DNA of 64,000 nt. It comes from Streptomyces flavochromogenes (GTDB taxonomy: Bacteria > Actinomycetota > Actinomycetes > Streptomycetales > Streptomycetaceae). The notes under the pieces were generated by a model that worked only from the letters and a program-made list of their open reading frames with translations, did not search any database and was not told where the DNA came from. Position numbers and translations under genes: made by a program. The stretch covers positions 62,001 through 126,000 of the forward strand of contig NZ_JNZO01000009.1 in the NCBI RefSeq assembly GCF_000717595.1, read 5' to 3'. Shown here one piece after another: positions 27,659-38,893 of this stretch (position 1 is its first letter; every line of letters begins with the position of its first letter).

Positions 27659-28282
27659 TCACTCCTTCTCGCTGTCGGGGACGTCCAGATCCAGGTAGGC
27701 GATCCGCAGGACACTGACGGGCCTGGCGCCCTCCGGGCGGAGGGACGGGTCGGAGGCCCGCGCCTCGTACGGCCGGAGCAGCGCGTCGATGCGCGCTCCG
27801 AGGTCGGCCAGCTCCTCGTGGGTGAGGTGGAGCAGTGAGTCGCCGAACTGCTCGGCCTCCTGCCACTCCCTCGGCAGGCGCTGCCGGTTCGCCATGGCCC
27901 GGGTGACCCGCTCGAAGTACTGCTCGGCGACGGCGGCGCTCAGCGCGTCGGCCGCCTGGGCGATCGACGCGTCCTCGCTGTACTCCGGCCACTCCGTGTA
28001 CTGGGCCGTGGCCTGCCAGGGCTTCTCCCGCCCCCGGCCGCCCGGTGCCTCCTCCACGAGCCCGTACTTGGCGAGTATCCGCAGGTGGTAGGAGCAGCTG
28101 GCCACGGACTCGCCGGTCAGTTCGGCGGCCCGGGTGGCGGTGAAGGGGCCGCTGCTGCGCAGCAGCCCCACCAGCGACATCCGCAGGGGGTGGGCGTACG
28201 CGCGCAGCGCTCGCGGGTCGGTGAGTCGGATACTGCGGGGCCGCTCACCCTCGGGCTCCGGATCGATGATCTCCTTCGGCAT
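27659..28282 (-). CDS. ArsR-family winged-helix transcriptional regulator
   Basis: 207 residues. The N-terminal winged helix (about 20-95) includes DPRALRAYAHPLRMSLVGLLRSSG and the recognition helix ATRAAELTGESVASCSYHLRIL, typical of ArsR/HTH_20 repressors. The C-terminal half is helical and acidic, with no obvious metal-binding Cys cluster, so it probably senses something other than metal. It is the first gene of the regulator-MFS-NAT operon. The promoter places the transcript start at or next to the ATG, and two dyads cover the promoter, so autorepression is likely. Confidence 0.88.
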   Translation of the reverse strand: MPKEIIDPEPEGERPRSIRLTDPRALRAYAHPLRMSLVGLLRSSGPFTATRAAELTGESVASCSYHLRILAKYGLVEEAPGGRGREKPWQATAQYTEWPEYSEDASIAQAADALSAAVAEQYFERVTRAMANRQRLPREWQEAEQFGDSLLHLTHEELADLGARIDALLRPYEARASDPSLRPEGARPVSVLRIAYLDLDVPDSEKE

Positions 28283-28287
28283 GATGA

Positions 28288-28317
28288 AAAGATATCTTTA
28301 GAAAGACTTCTTTACAA
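28288..28317 (-). promoter_or_regulatory. Leaderless promoter with two overlapping operator dyads
   Basis: Minus strand: TTGTAA (28312-28317), 17 bases, TATCTT (28289-28294). The predicted start is at about 28282-28283, the first base of the ATG. The perfect palindrome aaagatatcttt (28288-28299) covers the -10, and aaagacttcttt (28302-28313) touches the -35, spaced 14 bp centre to centre. Confidence 0.7.
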
Positions 28318-28337
28318 GGGTCCTCTCCGTCAGCGGG

Positions 28338-30923
28338 TCACCCTCCCCCCGGTACGGCCACCAGCCCCGGCCCCGCCCCGACGACCGCGATCGCCCCGTC
28401 GCGGTCCGTCCGCAGCACCCGCGCCCCACCGGCCCGCAAGGACTCCACCGTCCGCGGCGAGGGATGCCCGTACAGGTTGTCGCGCCCCGTCGACACCAGC
28501 GCGAGCCTCGGCCGTACCGCCCGCATCAGCCCCGGGTCCTGATGCGCGGAGCCATGGTGGGCGACCTTGAGCACGTCCACCGGCGCGAGCCCCGGATGAG
28601 CCCGCAACAGCCCCCGCTGGCCCGGCGGTTCCAGATCACCGAGCAGCAGCAGCGTCAGCCCACCGGCGGCCCTGACGAACAGCGCGACGCTGGCATCGTT
28701 CGCCCCACCGGAGCCCGCCGCCGCTCGCCCTCCCCCCGCCGCCCCGCCCTCGGCCGTCGGCCAGAGCACGGTCCACTCCAGCCCGCCGATCCTGCGCCGC
28801 TCGCCAGGATCCGCACGGATCAGCGGCACCCGCGCGGCCGCCGCCGTCCGCCGTACGAACGCCGCCTGCGCCGGCGGCTCCTCAAGACACGTCGTCTGGA
28901 TCGCCCCCACAGACCGCCCCCGCAACACCCCCGGCAACCCGGCCACATGGTCGGCGTGGAAGTGGGTCAGCACCAGCAACGGCACCCTGCGCACCCCGAG
29001 TTCTCGCAGACATCGGTCCACCGGTACGGGGTCGGGGCCCGCGTCCACCACAACGGCCGCGTCCCCACCCGCCGCGAGGACCGTCGCATCCCCCTGCCCC
29101 ACCTGACACATCGCGAACACCCAGCCCTGGGGCGGCCATCCGGTGACCCACCGCGTCACCGGCACCGGCCGCACCACCGCGAGCAGCAGCAGTACGACGA
29201 CGAGCCCGGCGACCGGCCCCCGGTACGGCAGTCTGCGCGCCGCGAGAACCACCACCATGGTCACCAGGGCGAGCGCGAACCCGCCCCACCACCCGCCGGG
29301 CCAGCTCAGCTCCGCCCCCGGCAGCGCGGCGCCCGTACGGGCCACCCGCGCGATCCACCCGGCCGGCCACCCCGCCACCCACGCCAGCCCTTCCGCGGCC
29401 GGCATCCAGACCGCCGCCACGGCGAGCGCGGCGAAGCCGAACACCGTCGCCGGCGCCACCGCGAGCTCGGCGAACAGGTTCGCCGGGATCGCCACCAGAC
29501 TCACCCGCCCGGCGAAGACCACCACGACGGGAGAGCACACCGCCTGCGCCGCCAAGGACGCCGCCAACGCCTCCGCCAGACGGCCGGGCACGCCACGCCG
29601 CTGCAGCGCCTCGCTCCAGCGTGGCGCCACCGTCAGAAGGGCCCCGGTGGCGAGGACCGAGAGCAGAAATCCGTAGCTCCGCGCGAGCCACGGGTCGTAG
29701 AGCACCAGGAGCAGCACGGCGGCGGCCAGCGCGGGGATCAGCGATCTCCGTCGGCCGGTACCGATCGCGAGCAGCACGACAAGCCCGCAGGCCGCGGCGC
29801 GCAGCACACTCGGTTCGGGCCTGCAGACCACCACGAAGGCAAGCGTCAGCGCTCCCCCGGCCACCGCGGTGCCCCGCAGCGACATCCCCAACCTGGGCGC
29901 GAGCCCACCGCGCTCCACCTGATGTGCCCGCCCGGGACGTCCGACCAGAAGAAGCAGGACGACGGACAGATTGCTGCCCGAAACGGCGAGCAGGTGCGTG
30001 AGGTCGGTGGCGACGAAGGCGTCCCGCAGCTCGGACCCGATCCGCGAGGTGTCCCCGACGACCAGACCGGGCAACAGGGCCCGCGCGTCCGGGTCGAGGC
30101 CGTCCGTAGCCCGCCGCAGGCCGGCACGCAGCTCCCCCGCCGTCCGCTGCAGCGCGCTCGGCGGGCCGATGATCCGAGGCGCGCTCCCACCGCTGACCTT
30201 GAGCACTGCCGCGAAAGGTTCTCCGGGACGCGAGGGCGGCGCGAGCCTGGCACCGACCCTCAGCCGCGTGGACGGCAGCAGACGCAGCCACTCCGCCCGC
30301 CCCTCCCCGGGCGGCACGATCAGCAGTACCGGCGCCCTGGTCCGGTGGACCGTCCCGTCCGGCCGCTCGGCGCGGGTCACCTCGCCGTCCAGGACGACGG
30401 AGACCGGCACCGTCTCGCTGCCCCGCACCCGGGGCCGGGTGAGCCGGGGATCCGAGGTCACCGTCACGTCCAGCTGCGCCCTCGCGTACTCCCGCGCCAG
30501 GGCCGGTACGGGTCCGCGCCGCAGATCCGCCGTATGCAGCCCGGCCGACGCGGCCCCTGCGGCGGCACAGAGCAGGACCCCGGCGAACGCCGTCGCCCGT
30601 AACCGCCACCCGGGCGTGCCCCGCCGGGGCGGCACGTCCGCCGCCAGGGTCCCCTCGCCGGGCCACGCGGTCCGGCCGAACCAGCGTGCCGCCCCAGGGG
30701 TCAGGAGGAGACCGCCTCCCACCAGACAGACCAGGACTCCCGCCACTGTCCACCACCCGGCGACCCCCACCGCGATCGCCGCCGCCACCCACGCGGCCAC
30801 CGCGAGCGGGACGAGCCGAAGATCGGCCGGCCCCTCCTCCCAGGACGGCGCCCGGGCTCCCCGCCCGTCCGCCGTCGCCTCGTCCACCGCCACCGCGTCC
30901 GCCGTCACCTCGTCCGGCTTCAC
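28338..30923 (-). CDS. comEC: ComEC/Rec2 DNA-uptake channel protein
   Basis: An 861-residue membrane protein. The N-terminal segment holds three or four helices and an OB-like extracytoplasmic region. The central Competence domain (about 260-560) starts with HLLAVSGSNLSVVLLL, the ComEC signature, and has many helices. The C-terminal metallo-beta-lactamase domain (about 590-850) carries LTHFHADHVAGLPG and later VAHHGSAHQDP. In competent bacteria ComEC moves single-stranded DNA across the membrane. The GTG start overlaps the comEA stop by 4 bases (GTGA). Competence is not known in Streptomyces, so the physiological role is open. Confidence 0.93.
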   Translation of the reverse strand: MKPDEVTADAVAVDEATADGRGARAPSWEEGPADLRLVPLAVAAWVAAAIAVGVAGWWTVAGVLVCLVGGGLLLTPGAARWFGRTAWPGEGTLAADVPPRRGTPGWRLRATAFAGVLLCAAAGAASAGLHTADLRRGPVPALAREYARAQLDVTVTSDPRLTRPRVRGSETVPVSVVLDGEVTRAERPDGTVHRTRAPVLLIVPPGEGRAEWLRLLPSTRLRVGARLAPPSRPGEPFAAVLKVSGGSAPRIIGPPSALQRTAGELRAGLRRATDGLDPDARALLPGLVVGDTSRIGSELRDAFVATDLTHLLAVSGSNLSVVLLLLVGRPGRAHQVERGGLAPRLGMSLRGTAVAGGALTLAFVVVCRPEPSVLRAAACGLVVLLAIGTGRRRSLIPALAAAVLLLVLYDPWLARSYGFLLSVLATGALLTVAPRWSEALQRRGVPGRLAEALAASLAAQAVCSPVVVVFAGRVSLVAIPANLFAELAVAPATVFGFAALAVAAVWMPAAEGLAWVAGWPAGWIARVARTGAALPGAELSWPGGWWGGFALALVTMVVVLAARRLPYRGPVAGLVVVLLLLAVVRPVPVTRWVTGWPPQGWVFAMCQVGQGDATVLAAGGDAAVVVDAGPDPVPVDRCLRELGVRRVPLLVLTHFHADHVAGLPGVLRGRSVGAIQTTCLEEPPAQAAFVRRTAAAARVPLIRADPGERRRIGGLEWTVLWPTAEGGAAGGGRAAAGSGGANDASVALFVRAAGGLTLLLLGDLEPPGQRGLLRAHPGLAPVDVLKVAHHGSAHQDPGLMRAVRPRLALVSTGRDNLYGHPSPRTVESLRAGGARVLRTDRDGAIAVVGAGPGLVAVPGGG

Positions 30924-32005
30924 GGCCGCACGAGCCGTTCGAGTTCGGCGAACCGTCGCTCACCGATGCCGTTGACCTCCCGCAGCTCCCCGACCGACCG
31001 GAAGCCGCCGTGCTCCGCACGATGGTCGACGATGTGCCGGGCAAGAACCGGGCCGACGCCCGGCAGCGTGTCGAGTTGCTCGACCGTGGCCGTGTTGAGG
31101 CTCAACGGCACCCCTGGCCTGCCCCCACCGGCGCCACCGCCGGATGCCGATCCACCGCCAGGACCGAGACCTGAGCCCCCGACCGGCGTCCCCGGCAGCC
31201 CGACGAGAACCTGCTCGCCGTCGAACAGCACACGGGCCCGGTTGAGTCCGGTGAGATCGGCGTCGGGCTTCGCCCCACCCGCGGCCCGCAGGGCGTCCGC
31301 CACCCGCGAGCCGGCCGGCAGCGTCAGCACCCCGGGCCTGTACACCTTGCCCCCGACGTCGACGATCACCCGCGTTCCGCCCAGGCCGGGCCCCGGCACC
31401 ACCCCCGGCCCGGTCCTGGAGGCGGGCGTCGCACGTGCGGCGGGTGCGGCGGCGACCGGTGCGGCACGCACGAGCTCCGGAGCCCGCACCGGTTCCGGCC
31501 GGCCCGTCCAGAAGTAGCCGCCCGCGAGGCCCGCGGCCACGACCAGCACCACCGTCAGCGCGGCCAACGCCCTCGGTTCGAGCCCGATCCGCGTCTGCAC
31601 CCACACCGGGGTCCGGTCACGCAGCACCGCCGCGAACCGCGCCCTCACTCCTGGCGGCGAACCCCGATCGCGTACCCCCGACGGAGATCCCCGCTCCTCC
31701 GCCTCCGCAAAAGCGTCCGCCCCCGGATCCGCAACCGCGTCCTCCGCCGCCGCAGCCCCCTCCGCCGCTTCCCCCGCGGACGCGGCCGGGAACAGCTCAT
31801 CCCCTCGCCGCCGTACGACAGCCTCGGAAGCCGCGCCGACCCTCCTCACCCGGGTCCGCCTCCTGGCCCGCCCGGGAGGCGCGCCACGCGCTCCGGGGCG
31901 GCTCCTCCCGTCGGAGCCCGGCGTCCTGCCGGGACCGCTGGTCGGAGCGCCCGTCGTGCCCAGAACGCCGGAGGTCGTCGATGAGATGCGTGTACGAAGA
32001 GTCAT
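30920..32005 (-). CDS. comEA: ComEA-type DNA-binding protein
   Basis: About 361 residues from the ATG at 32005 (MTLRTRISSTTSG). Residues 1-140 are a long cytoplasmic Arg/Gly/Glu-rich region. One transmembrane helix follows (ALAALTVVLVVAAGLAGGYF), then a Pro/Ala linker, an SLBB domain (VIVDVGGKVYRPGVLTLPAGSRV) and a Gly/Ser linker. A C-terminal helix-hairpin-helix pair (LNTATVEQLDTLPGVGPVLARHIVDHR, split by GELREVNGIG) ends the protein. The HhH part binds dsDNA in ComEA proteins. The N-terminal region is much longer than in Bacillus ComEA. Coupled to comEC. Confidence 0.9.
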   Translation of the reverse strand: MTLRTRISSTTSGVLGTTGAPTSGPGRTPGSDGRSRPGARGAPPGRARRRTRVRRVGAASEAVVRRRGDELFPAASAGEAAEGAAAAEDAVADPGADAFAEAEERGSPSGVRDRGSPPGVRARFAAVLRDRTPVWVQTRIGLEPRALAALTVVLVVAAGLAGGYFWTGRPEPVRAPELVRAAPVAAAPAARATPASRTGPGVVPGPGLGGTRVIVDVGGKVYRPGVLTLPAGSRVADALRAAGGAKPDADLTGLNRARVLFDGEQVLVGLPGTPVGGSGLGPGGGSASGGGAGGGRPGVPLSLNTATVEQLDTLPGVGPVLARHIVDHRAEHGGFRSVGELREVNGIGERRFAELERLVRP

Positions 32006-32121
32006 GCAGATGACGGTAGGAATCACGGCCGTGCCGTGCGGGACTCACACACGTTCCGTGGACGGAGCCCGCGCTGTGGAAAACTCCGTCACTCCCCCGG
32101 GGGACGGGCCCCGGTGCGGAC

Positions 32122-32967
32122 TCAGCGCGGCGAGACGACGACCGCGAGGAGCCCGGGCCCCGTGTGCGCGCCGATGACCGCCCCCACCTCGCTGACGTGC
32201 AGCTCCGCCACGCCCGGCACCCGCTCCTTGAGCCGTTCGGCGAGCGCGGTGGCCCGCTCGGGCGCGGAGAGATGGTGGACGGCGATGTCGACGGGGCCGG
32301 AACCGGCGCGCTCCACGGCGATCTCCTCGAGCCGGGCGATGGCCTTCGAGGCCGTCCGCACCTTCTCCCGCAGCTCGATCCGTCCGCCGTCGAGTTCGAG
32401 GAGCGGCTTCACCGCGAGCGCGGAGCCGAGCAGCGCCTGCGCCGCCCCGATGCGCCCGCCGCGGCGCAGATAGTCCAGGGTGTCGACGTAGAAGTAGGCG
32501 GAGGTGCCCGCGGCGCGCTTCTCGGCGGCCGCGACGGCCTCGTCGAGCGATCCGCCCGCCTCGGCGACCTGGGCCGCCGCGAGGGCGCAGAAGCCCAGGG
32601 CCATGCCCATCATGCGGGTGTCCACGACCCGTACGGGCACGGGAGCGTCCTTCGCGGCGAGCACGGCCGCGTCGTAGGTCCCGGAGACCTCGGCGGAGAG
32701 ATGGAGGGAGACGACGCCCTTCGCGCCGGCCTCCGCGGCCACGCGGTAGGCCTCGGCGAAGATCTCGGGGCTGGGCCGCGAGGTGGTGACGGCCCGCCTC
32801 TTCTGCAGGGCCTCGACGAGCGCCTTGGCCGAGACCTCGGTGCCCTCCTCGAGGGCGCGGTCGCCGATGACGACGGTCAACGGGACCGTGGTGATGGCGT
32901 GCCGCTCCCTGGTCTGGCGTGGCAGGTAGGCCGTGGAATCGGTGACGATCGCGACATGCCGGGACAT
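32122..32967 (-). CDS. DegV family (fatty-acid-binding) protein
   Basis: A 281-residue DegV/FakB-type protein that binds a single fatty acid and can present it to a fatty-acid kinase. It has VAIVTDSTAYLP at the start, VTTSRPSPE and SAEVSGTYDAA for the head-group pocket, VDTLDYLRRGGRIG, and KPLLELDGGRI in the lid. The ATG at 32967 begins MSRHVAIVTDST; the longer frame adds residues unlike the family. It sits upstream of comEA on the same strand with about 115 bp between. No FakA-like kinase is visible here. Confidence 0.92.
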   Translation of the reverse strand: MSRHVAIVTDSTAYLPRQTRERHAITTVPLTVVIGDRALEEGTEVSAKALVEALQKRRAVTTSRPSPEIFAEAYRVAAEAGAKGVVSLHLSAEVSGTYDAAVLAAKDAPVPVRVVDTRMMGMALGFCALAAAQVAEAGGSLDEAVAAAEKRAAGTSAYFYVDTLDYLRRGGRIGAAQALLGSALAVKPLLELDGGRIELREKVRTASKAIARLEEIAVERAGSGPVDIAVHHLSAPERATALAERLKERVPGVAELHVSEVGAVIGAHTGPGLLAVVVSPR

Positions 32968-33087
32968 GAGCGGGAGGTTACCCGCCGAGACCGGCGCGCG
33001 GCAGCCCGGCCCCCACCGTGAACGCTCCGACACCACCGAGCGCCCGTCCCGCCCGGCGCCCGGCCGGGCTTCCGCGTCCGCGGTTCG

Positions 33088-33840
33088 TCAGGTGGTCGTC
33101 TCCGGGCGGGCCGACTTCTCCCATGGGTAGGAGGTCAGACGGGGGTCGGGCGCCGTGATCGCGGACGGCTCGCCGCCGGCCGCCGGCCGCGAGCTCCCGG
33201 AGGTTCCACTCTGGCGACCCGGCACCGAGCTCCCTGAGGCCGTCCCCGACGTGTCGGTGGTCCCCGGCGTCCCGGCGCTGGTCTCCGGCCCCGTCGTCGT
33301 CCAGTGCCGCAGCGCACCCGCCTCGACGTCGATCTGCGCGCTGAGCGACGACAGATCGTCCTCGGCGAACCTGAGGGCCCGCTCCCGGGCGGCGCGCCGC
33401 AGTGCGTCGGCCGAGCTGGTGATCCGCTCGGTCCGTGCGGTGAGGTCGGCGAGCTGCCCGGCCACCCAGGCCCGGTCGGGCTCCCGCTCGAGCCGCTTGA
33501 GGTCCTCGTCCAGCTCGAGCCCGTGCGCGCTCAGCCGGTGGAACAGCTCGAGCGACTCCCTCAGCGACGCGTCCTCGCCGACCCCGGCCTGCAGGGCCTC
33601 CTGGGTGGCCCGCATCGAGGTGCGCAGCGAGAGCCGCAGCCGGGCCAGCTCACCCGCCGTCCCGGCCTGTCCGAAGCTCTTGGCCCGCAGCGTGGTGTCC
33701 TCGACGGTGCGCCGGGCCTGGTCGATCGTGCGGTCCACGCCGCGCTTGGCGGCCTTGACCGCCTTCACCGTGGCATAGACACCCAGCGCCACGAAGGACA
33801 AGAAGAGCAGCGCCATGATCGTGATAATCGCGGCTTCCAT
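33088..33840 (-). CDS. Single-span membrane protein with long coiled coil
   Basis: 250 residues. An N-terminal transmembrane helix (residues 5-27, IITIMALLFLSFVALGVYA) leads into a mostly charged helical region (35-190), including the leucine-heptad segment around ESLELFHRLSAHGLELDEDLKRLE. A Thr/Ser/Pro-rich tail follows. The helical part should form a coiled coil on the cytoplasmic side, reminiscent of small actinobacterial envelope or division proteins, but I recognise no named family. ATG at 33840 (MEAAIITIMALL). Confidence 0.75.
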   Translation of the reverse strand: MEAAIITIMALLFLSFVALGVYATVKAVKAAKRGVDRTIDQARRTVEDTTLRAKSFGQAGTAGELARLRLSLRTSMRATQEALQAGVGEDASLRESLELFHRLSAHGLELDEDLKRLEREPDRAWVAGQLADLTARTERITSSADALRRAARERALRFAEDDLSSLSAQIDVEAGALRHWTTTGPETSAGTPGTTDTSGTASGSSVPGRQSGTSGSSRPAAGGEPSAITAPDPRLTSYPWEKSARPETTT

Positions 33841-33901
33841 GTGCGCCCCTCCGGCGTCCGTCCGGTCCCCACGGATGTGGTTCCTCCACCGTAAACGGAA
33901 C

Positions 33902-33940
33902 GGGCAGGCCGGGGGTTCCATCGGAACCCCCAACCTGCCC
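33902..33940. terminator. leuS terminator
   Basis: Nested arms gggcagg (33902-33908)/cctgccc (33934-33940) and gggggttcc (33911-33919)/ggaaccccc (33923-33931) form a stem with one 2x2 internal mismatch and a 3-base loop. It lies 23 bp past the leuS stop. Confidence 0.85.
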
Positions 33941-33962
33941 GTAGGGGACATCCCTATGTGCG

Positions 33963-36839
<2,877 letters not shown>

Positions 36840-36901
36840 GGTCCTTGAAGCTCCATCGATCGTCTCTGCCCACTGCCACGGACTGCCGTGAAATGAAAAA
36901 A

Positions 36902-36919
36902 CCCCTCGCACAGGAGGGG
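36902..36919 (-). terminator. Attenuator (intrinsic terminator) of leuS leader
   Basis: On the minus strand CCCCTC-gcacag... folds on GAGGGG (6-bp stem, 36914-36919 with 36902-36907), immediately followed by six U (complement of 36896-36901). It lies between the leader peptide stop and the leuS start, so it can decide read-through. Confidence 0.8.
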
Positions 36920-36933
36920 ACGCCGCGCCGACT

Positions 36934-36958
36934 CCGGCGGATGTCTGTCATCCGCCGG
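36934..36958 (-). promoter_or_regulatory. Strong hairpin between leuS leader peptide and attenuator
   Basis: Perfect 10-bp arms ccggcggatg (36934-36943) and catccgccgg (36949-36958) around a five-base loop. Flanking it, gccgcgc (36922-36928) can pair with gcgcggc (36968-36974), which lies inside the last codons of the leader peptide, giving a ribosome-sensitive outer stem. Confidence 0.7.
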
Positions 36959-36964
36959 GACTGA

Positions 36965-37003
36965 TCAGCGCGGCTCGGTAAGCAGAAGGCGTACGGCACG
37001 CAT
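36965..37003 (-). CDS. leuS leader peptide (MRAVRLLLTEPR)
   Basis: A 12-codon ORF whose codons 6-8 are CTT CTG CTT, three consecutive leucines, ending TGA. It sits about 125 bp before leuS and about 45 bp before an intrinsic terminator, the layout of a ribosome-mediated attenuator. There is no good Shine-Dalgarno; instead TACCCT lies six bases before the ATG, which would suit a leaderless transcript. Starved for leucyl-tRNA, the ribosome would stall on the Leu codons and disturb the downstream folding. Mechanism inferred; elements are directly visible. Confidence 0.75.
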   Translation of the reverse strand: MRAVRLLLTEPR

Positions 37004-37087
37004 GGCGCCAGGGTACCGCAGGGCCCGAGCGGGCCGCACCGACGTTCCACGGAGCGGAGCCGCAGCGAGTGAAGCCGGACAACAACG

Positions 37088-37124
37088 AAGAAGCGGGCCA
37101 CCCGATCCGGGTGACCCGCTTCTT
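37088..37124 (-). terminator. Terminator of first tRNA-Ala
   Basis: 17-base arms 37088-37104 and 37108-37124 with a single position that pairs as G-U in minus-strand RNA, and a 3-base loop. It lies just downstream of the tRNA. Confidence 0.75.
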
Positions 37125-37129
37125 TTCTG

Positions 37130-37202
37130 TGGAGCTAAGGAGAATTGAACTCCTGACCTCCTGCATGCCATGCAGGCGCTCTACCAACTGAGCTATAGCC
37201 CC
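37130..37202 (-). tRNA. tRNA-Ala (anticodon GGC), copy 1
   Basis: A 73-base cloverleaf on the minus strand starting GGGGCTATAGCTCAGTTGGT. The anticodon arm is CCTGC-ATGGCAT-GCAGG, so the anticodon is GGC. The T-arm contains GTTCAATTC and the 3-prime end is TAGCTCCA with no complete encoded CCA tail. It is identical to copy 2 at 41441-41513. Confidence 0.97.
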
Positions 37203-37323
37203 TTGCTTTCCGTCTCCGTTTCGGTTTCCCTCGCGGCGACAGACAGAACATTAACCGGCTTCCCGGCAGATCTCCAAATCGATTCTCCGGGCCCTCCTGA
37301 CCTGCCGGGTAGGGTCGCCGACT

Positions 37324-38544
37324 GTGTCCGTCTCCGTGCTCTCCAAGACCCGCGCCCGGCCCTGGCCCCTGGCCACCGCCGCGGCGACCTGCCTGCTCTC
37401 GTTCGTGGCCTTCTGGGTGGCGCAACGCCTCGCCCACGTGAACATGCTCGACGTGATGGTCTACCGGGCCGAGGGCGAGACGGTCCGGGCCGGCGGTGAT
37501 CTGTACGCGATGCGCGCGACCTCGGCGAACCTCGGCATGACCTACCCGCCCTTCGCGGCCCTGCTGTTCGTCCCGCTGACCCTGGTGAGCGTGCCCGTGA
37601 TGCGCACGCTGGCCACCGCGGGGAACCTGCTTCTGGTGGTCGCGCTGGTGCAGCTGTCGCTCCAGCTGGTCCGCCCGTCGCTGTCGCGCACGGACCTGTG
37701 GCGTACGACACTGTGGGTCGCCGCGGTGGTGGTCTGGTGCGAGCCGGTGTGGACGACTCTGCGGTACGGCCAGATCAACCTGCTCATAGCGGTGGCGGTG
37801 CTCTGGGACCTCACCCGGCGCCGGGACAGCCGCTGGGCCGGCCTGGGTATCGGCCTGGCCACCGCGGTGAAGCTCACACCGGGGCTCTTCGTGGTCCTGC
37901 TGCTCGTCGCGGGCGTACTGCTGTGGCGCCGGGACCGGAACTGGAACACCTGGCTGCGCACGGCGGTGACGGCGACCGGGGTGTTCCTGGGGACGACGCT
38001 GGCCGTGGCGCTCGTGCTGCCGGCGGACTCGAAGCGGTTCTGGACGGAGACGCTGTTCGAGACCGGCCGGGTGGGCTTCGCCGAGGAGACCGCCAACCAG
38101 TCGATCCGCGGAGTCCTGGCCCGTCTGATGCACACCGACGACCCGGGCATGTGGTGGGCGGTGACCGCGGCCCTTCTGGGCGGCCTGGCGATGGTCCTCG
38201 CGGTGCGGGCCGCGGTGCGCGGGGACAAGGCGGTGGCGGTGATCGTCTGCGCGTTCACGGCGCTGATGATCAGCCCGATCTCCTGGTCCCACCACTGGGT
38301 CTGGTGCGTGCCCCTGCTGATCCTGCTCGCGGACCGCGCCACGCGCGCGTGGCCGGTGACGGGGGCGGTCGCCCTGGCCTTCGCCTCGTTCGCGCTGTGG
38401 TGGGTTCCGCACGACCCGGGCCGGCCGGAACTGGACCAGAACGCGGGTCAGATGGTGCTGTCCGCGATCTATCCGCTGACGACCACGGCCCTGCTCGTGG
38501 GGTACGTGCTGATGCTGCGGCGTCAGGCCGTGGCGAAGGAATAG
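37324..38544 (+). CDS. GT87/DUF2029 polyprenol-phosphate mannosyltransferase-like membrane protein
   Basis: A 406-residue protein with about 10-12 hydrophobic helices. The first loop carries DVMVYRAEGETVRAGGDLYAMR with the acidic residue expected at the GT-C active site, followed by LGMTYPPFAALLF. A late SPISWSHHWVW motif is the hallmark of DUF2029 alpha-1,2/1,6-mannosyltransferases. Such enzymes use polyprenyl-phosphate-mannose to elongate envelope glycans or lipoglycans outside the membrane. GTG start at 37324. It overlaps the next, opposite-strand gene by 22 bp at its end. Confidence 0.9.
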   Translation: MSVSVLSKTRARPWPLATAAATCLLSFVAFWVAQRLAHVNMLDVMVYRAEGETVRAGGDLYAMRATSANLGMTYPPFAALLFVPLTLVSVPVMRTLATAGNLLLVVALVQLSLQLVRPSLSRTDLWRTTLWVAAVVVWCEPVWTTLRYGQINLLIAVAVLWDLTRRRDSRWAGLGIGLATAVKLTPGLFVVLLLVAGVLLWRRDRNWNTWLRTAVTATGVFLGTTLAVALVLPADSKRFWTETLFETGRVGFAEETANQSIRGVLARLMHTDDPGMWWAVTAALLGGLAMVLAVRAAVRGDKAVAVIVCAFTALMISPISWSHHWVWCVPLLILLADRATRAWPVTGAVALAFASFALWWVPHDPGRPELDQNAGQMVLSAIYPLTTTALLVGYVLMLRRQAVAKE

Positions 38545-38756
38545 AACCGCTTGAGGGTGCAGTGCTCGTCGAGGAGCCGGCCGTAGATCGGCTCTCCCTC
38601 CAGCTCGCGGTACGTCTCGATGGGGTCGCCTTTTATGATCAGCGCCCGCGCGCACTCCTCGCACCAGTACTGGAACCCCGGGTTGACGGGGTCCATGTCG
38701 CGCACGATGGGCGTGCCGCTGCCGCACCAGTCGCACTTCCGCCTGTGTGCACCCAT
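38523..38756 (-). CDS. Small zinc-ribbon protein
   Basis: 77 residues with two CxxC pairs, CDWC (8-11) and CEEC (32-35), spaced as in a zinc ribbon, followed by a charged helical tail ending RFYSFATA. The ATG at 38756 is 3 bp after the TGA of a possible upstream CxxC micro-ORF. It overlaps the GT87 gene end by 22 bp on the opposite strand. Likely a conserved Streptomyces protein; function unknown, with a nucleic-acid or protein-binding role typical for such ribbons. Confidence 0.75.
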   Translation of the reverse strand: MGAHRRKCDWCGSGTPIVRDMDPVNPGFQYWCEECARALIIKGDPIETYRELEGEPIYGRLLDEHCTLKRFYSFATA

Positions 38757-38759
38757 CAG

Positions 38760-38831
38760 TCAGCTCCAGCTGTGGCCGCAGGCCGTGCACCCATAGGACA
38801 CCCCGCCGTTGTCGCCGAGCACTTGGGCCAC
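38760..38831 (-). CDS. Possible CxxC micro-ORF
   Basis: The frame ends VSYGCTACGHSWS* and abuts the zinc-ribbon gene with 3 bp between stop and start. The C-T-A-C-G-H-S-W ending looks like half a zinc ribbon. The only start codons give about 23 residues (GTG at 38831); a longer frame is open but lacks a usable start before the MFS gene. Weakly supported. Confidence 0.25.
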   Translation of the reverse strand: MAQVLGDNGGVSYGCTACGHSWS

Positions 38832-38893
38832 CCTCCCGTCCGGATCCTCGTCCCCCTCCGGCCGTCCGATTCTGCCATGGCCCCGCAAGGGGG

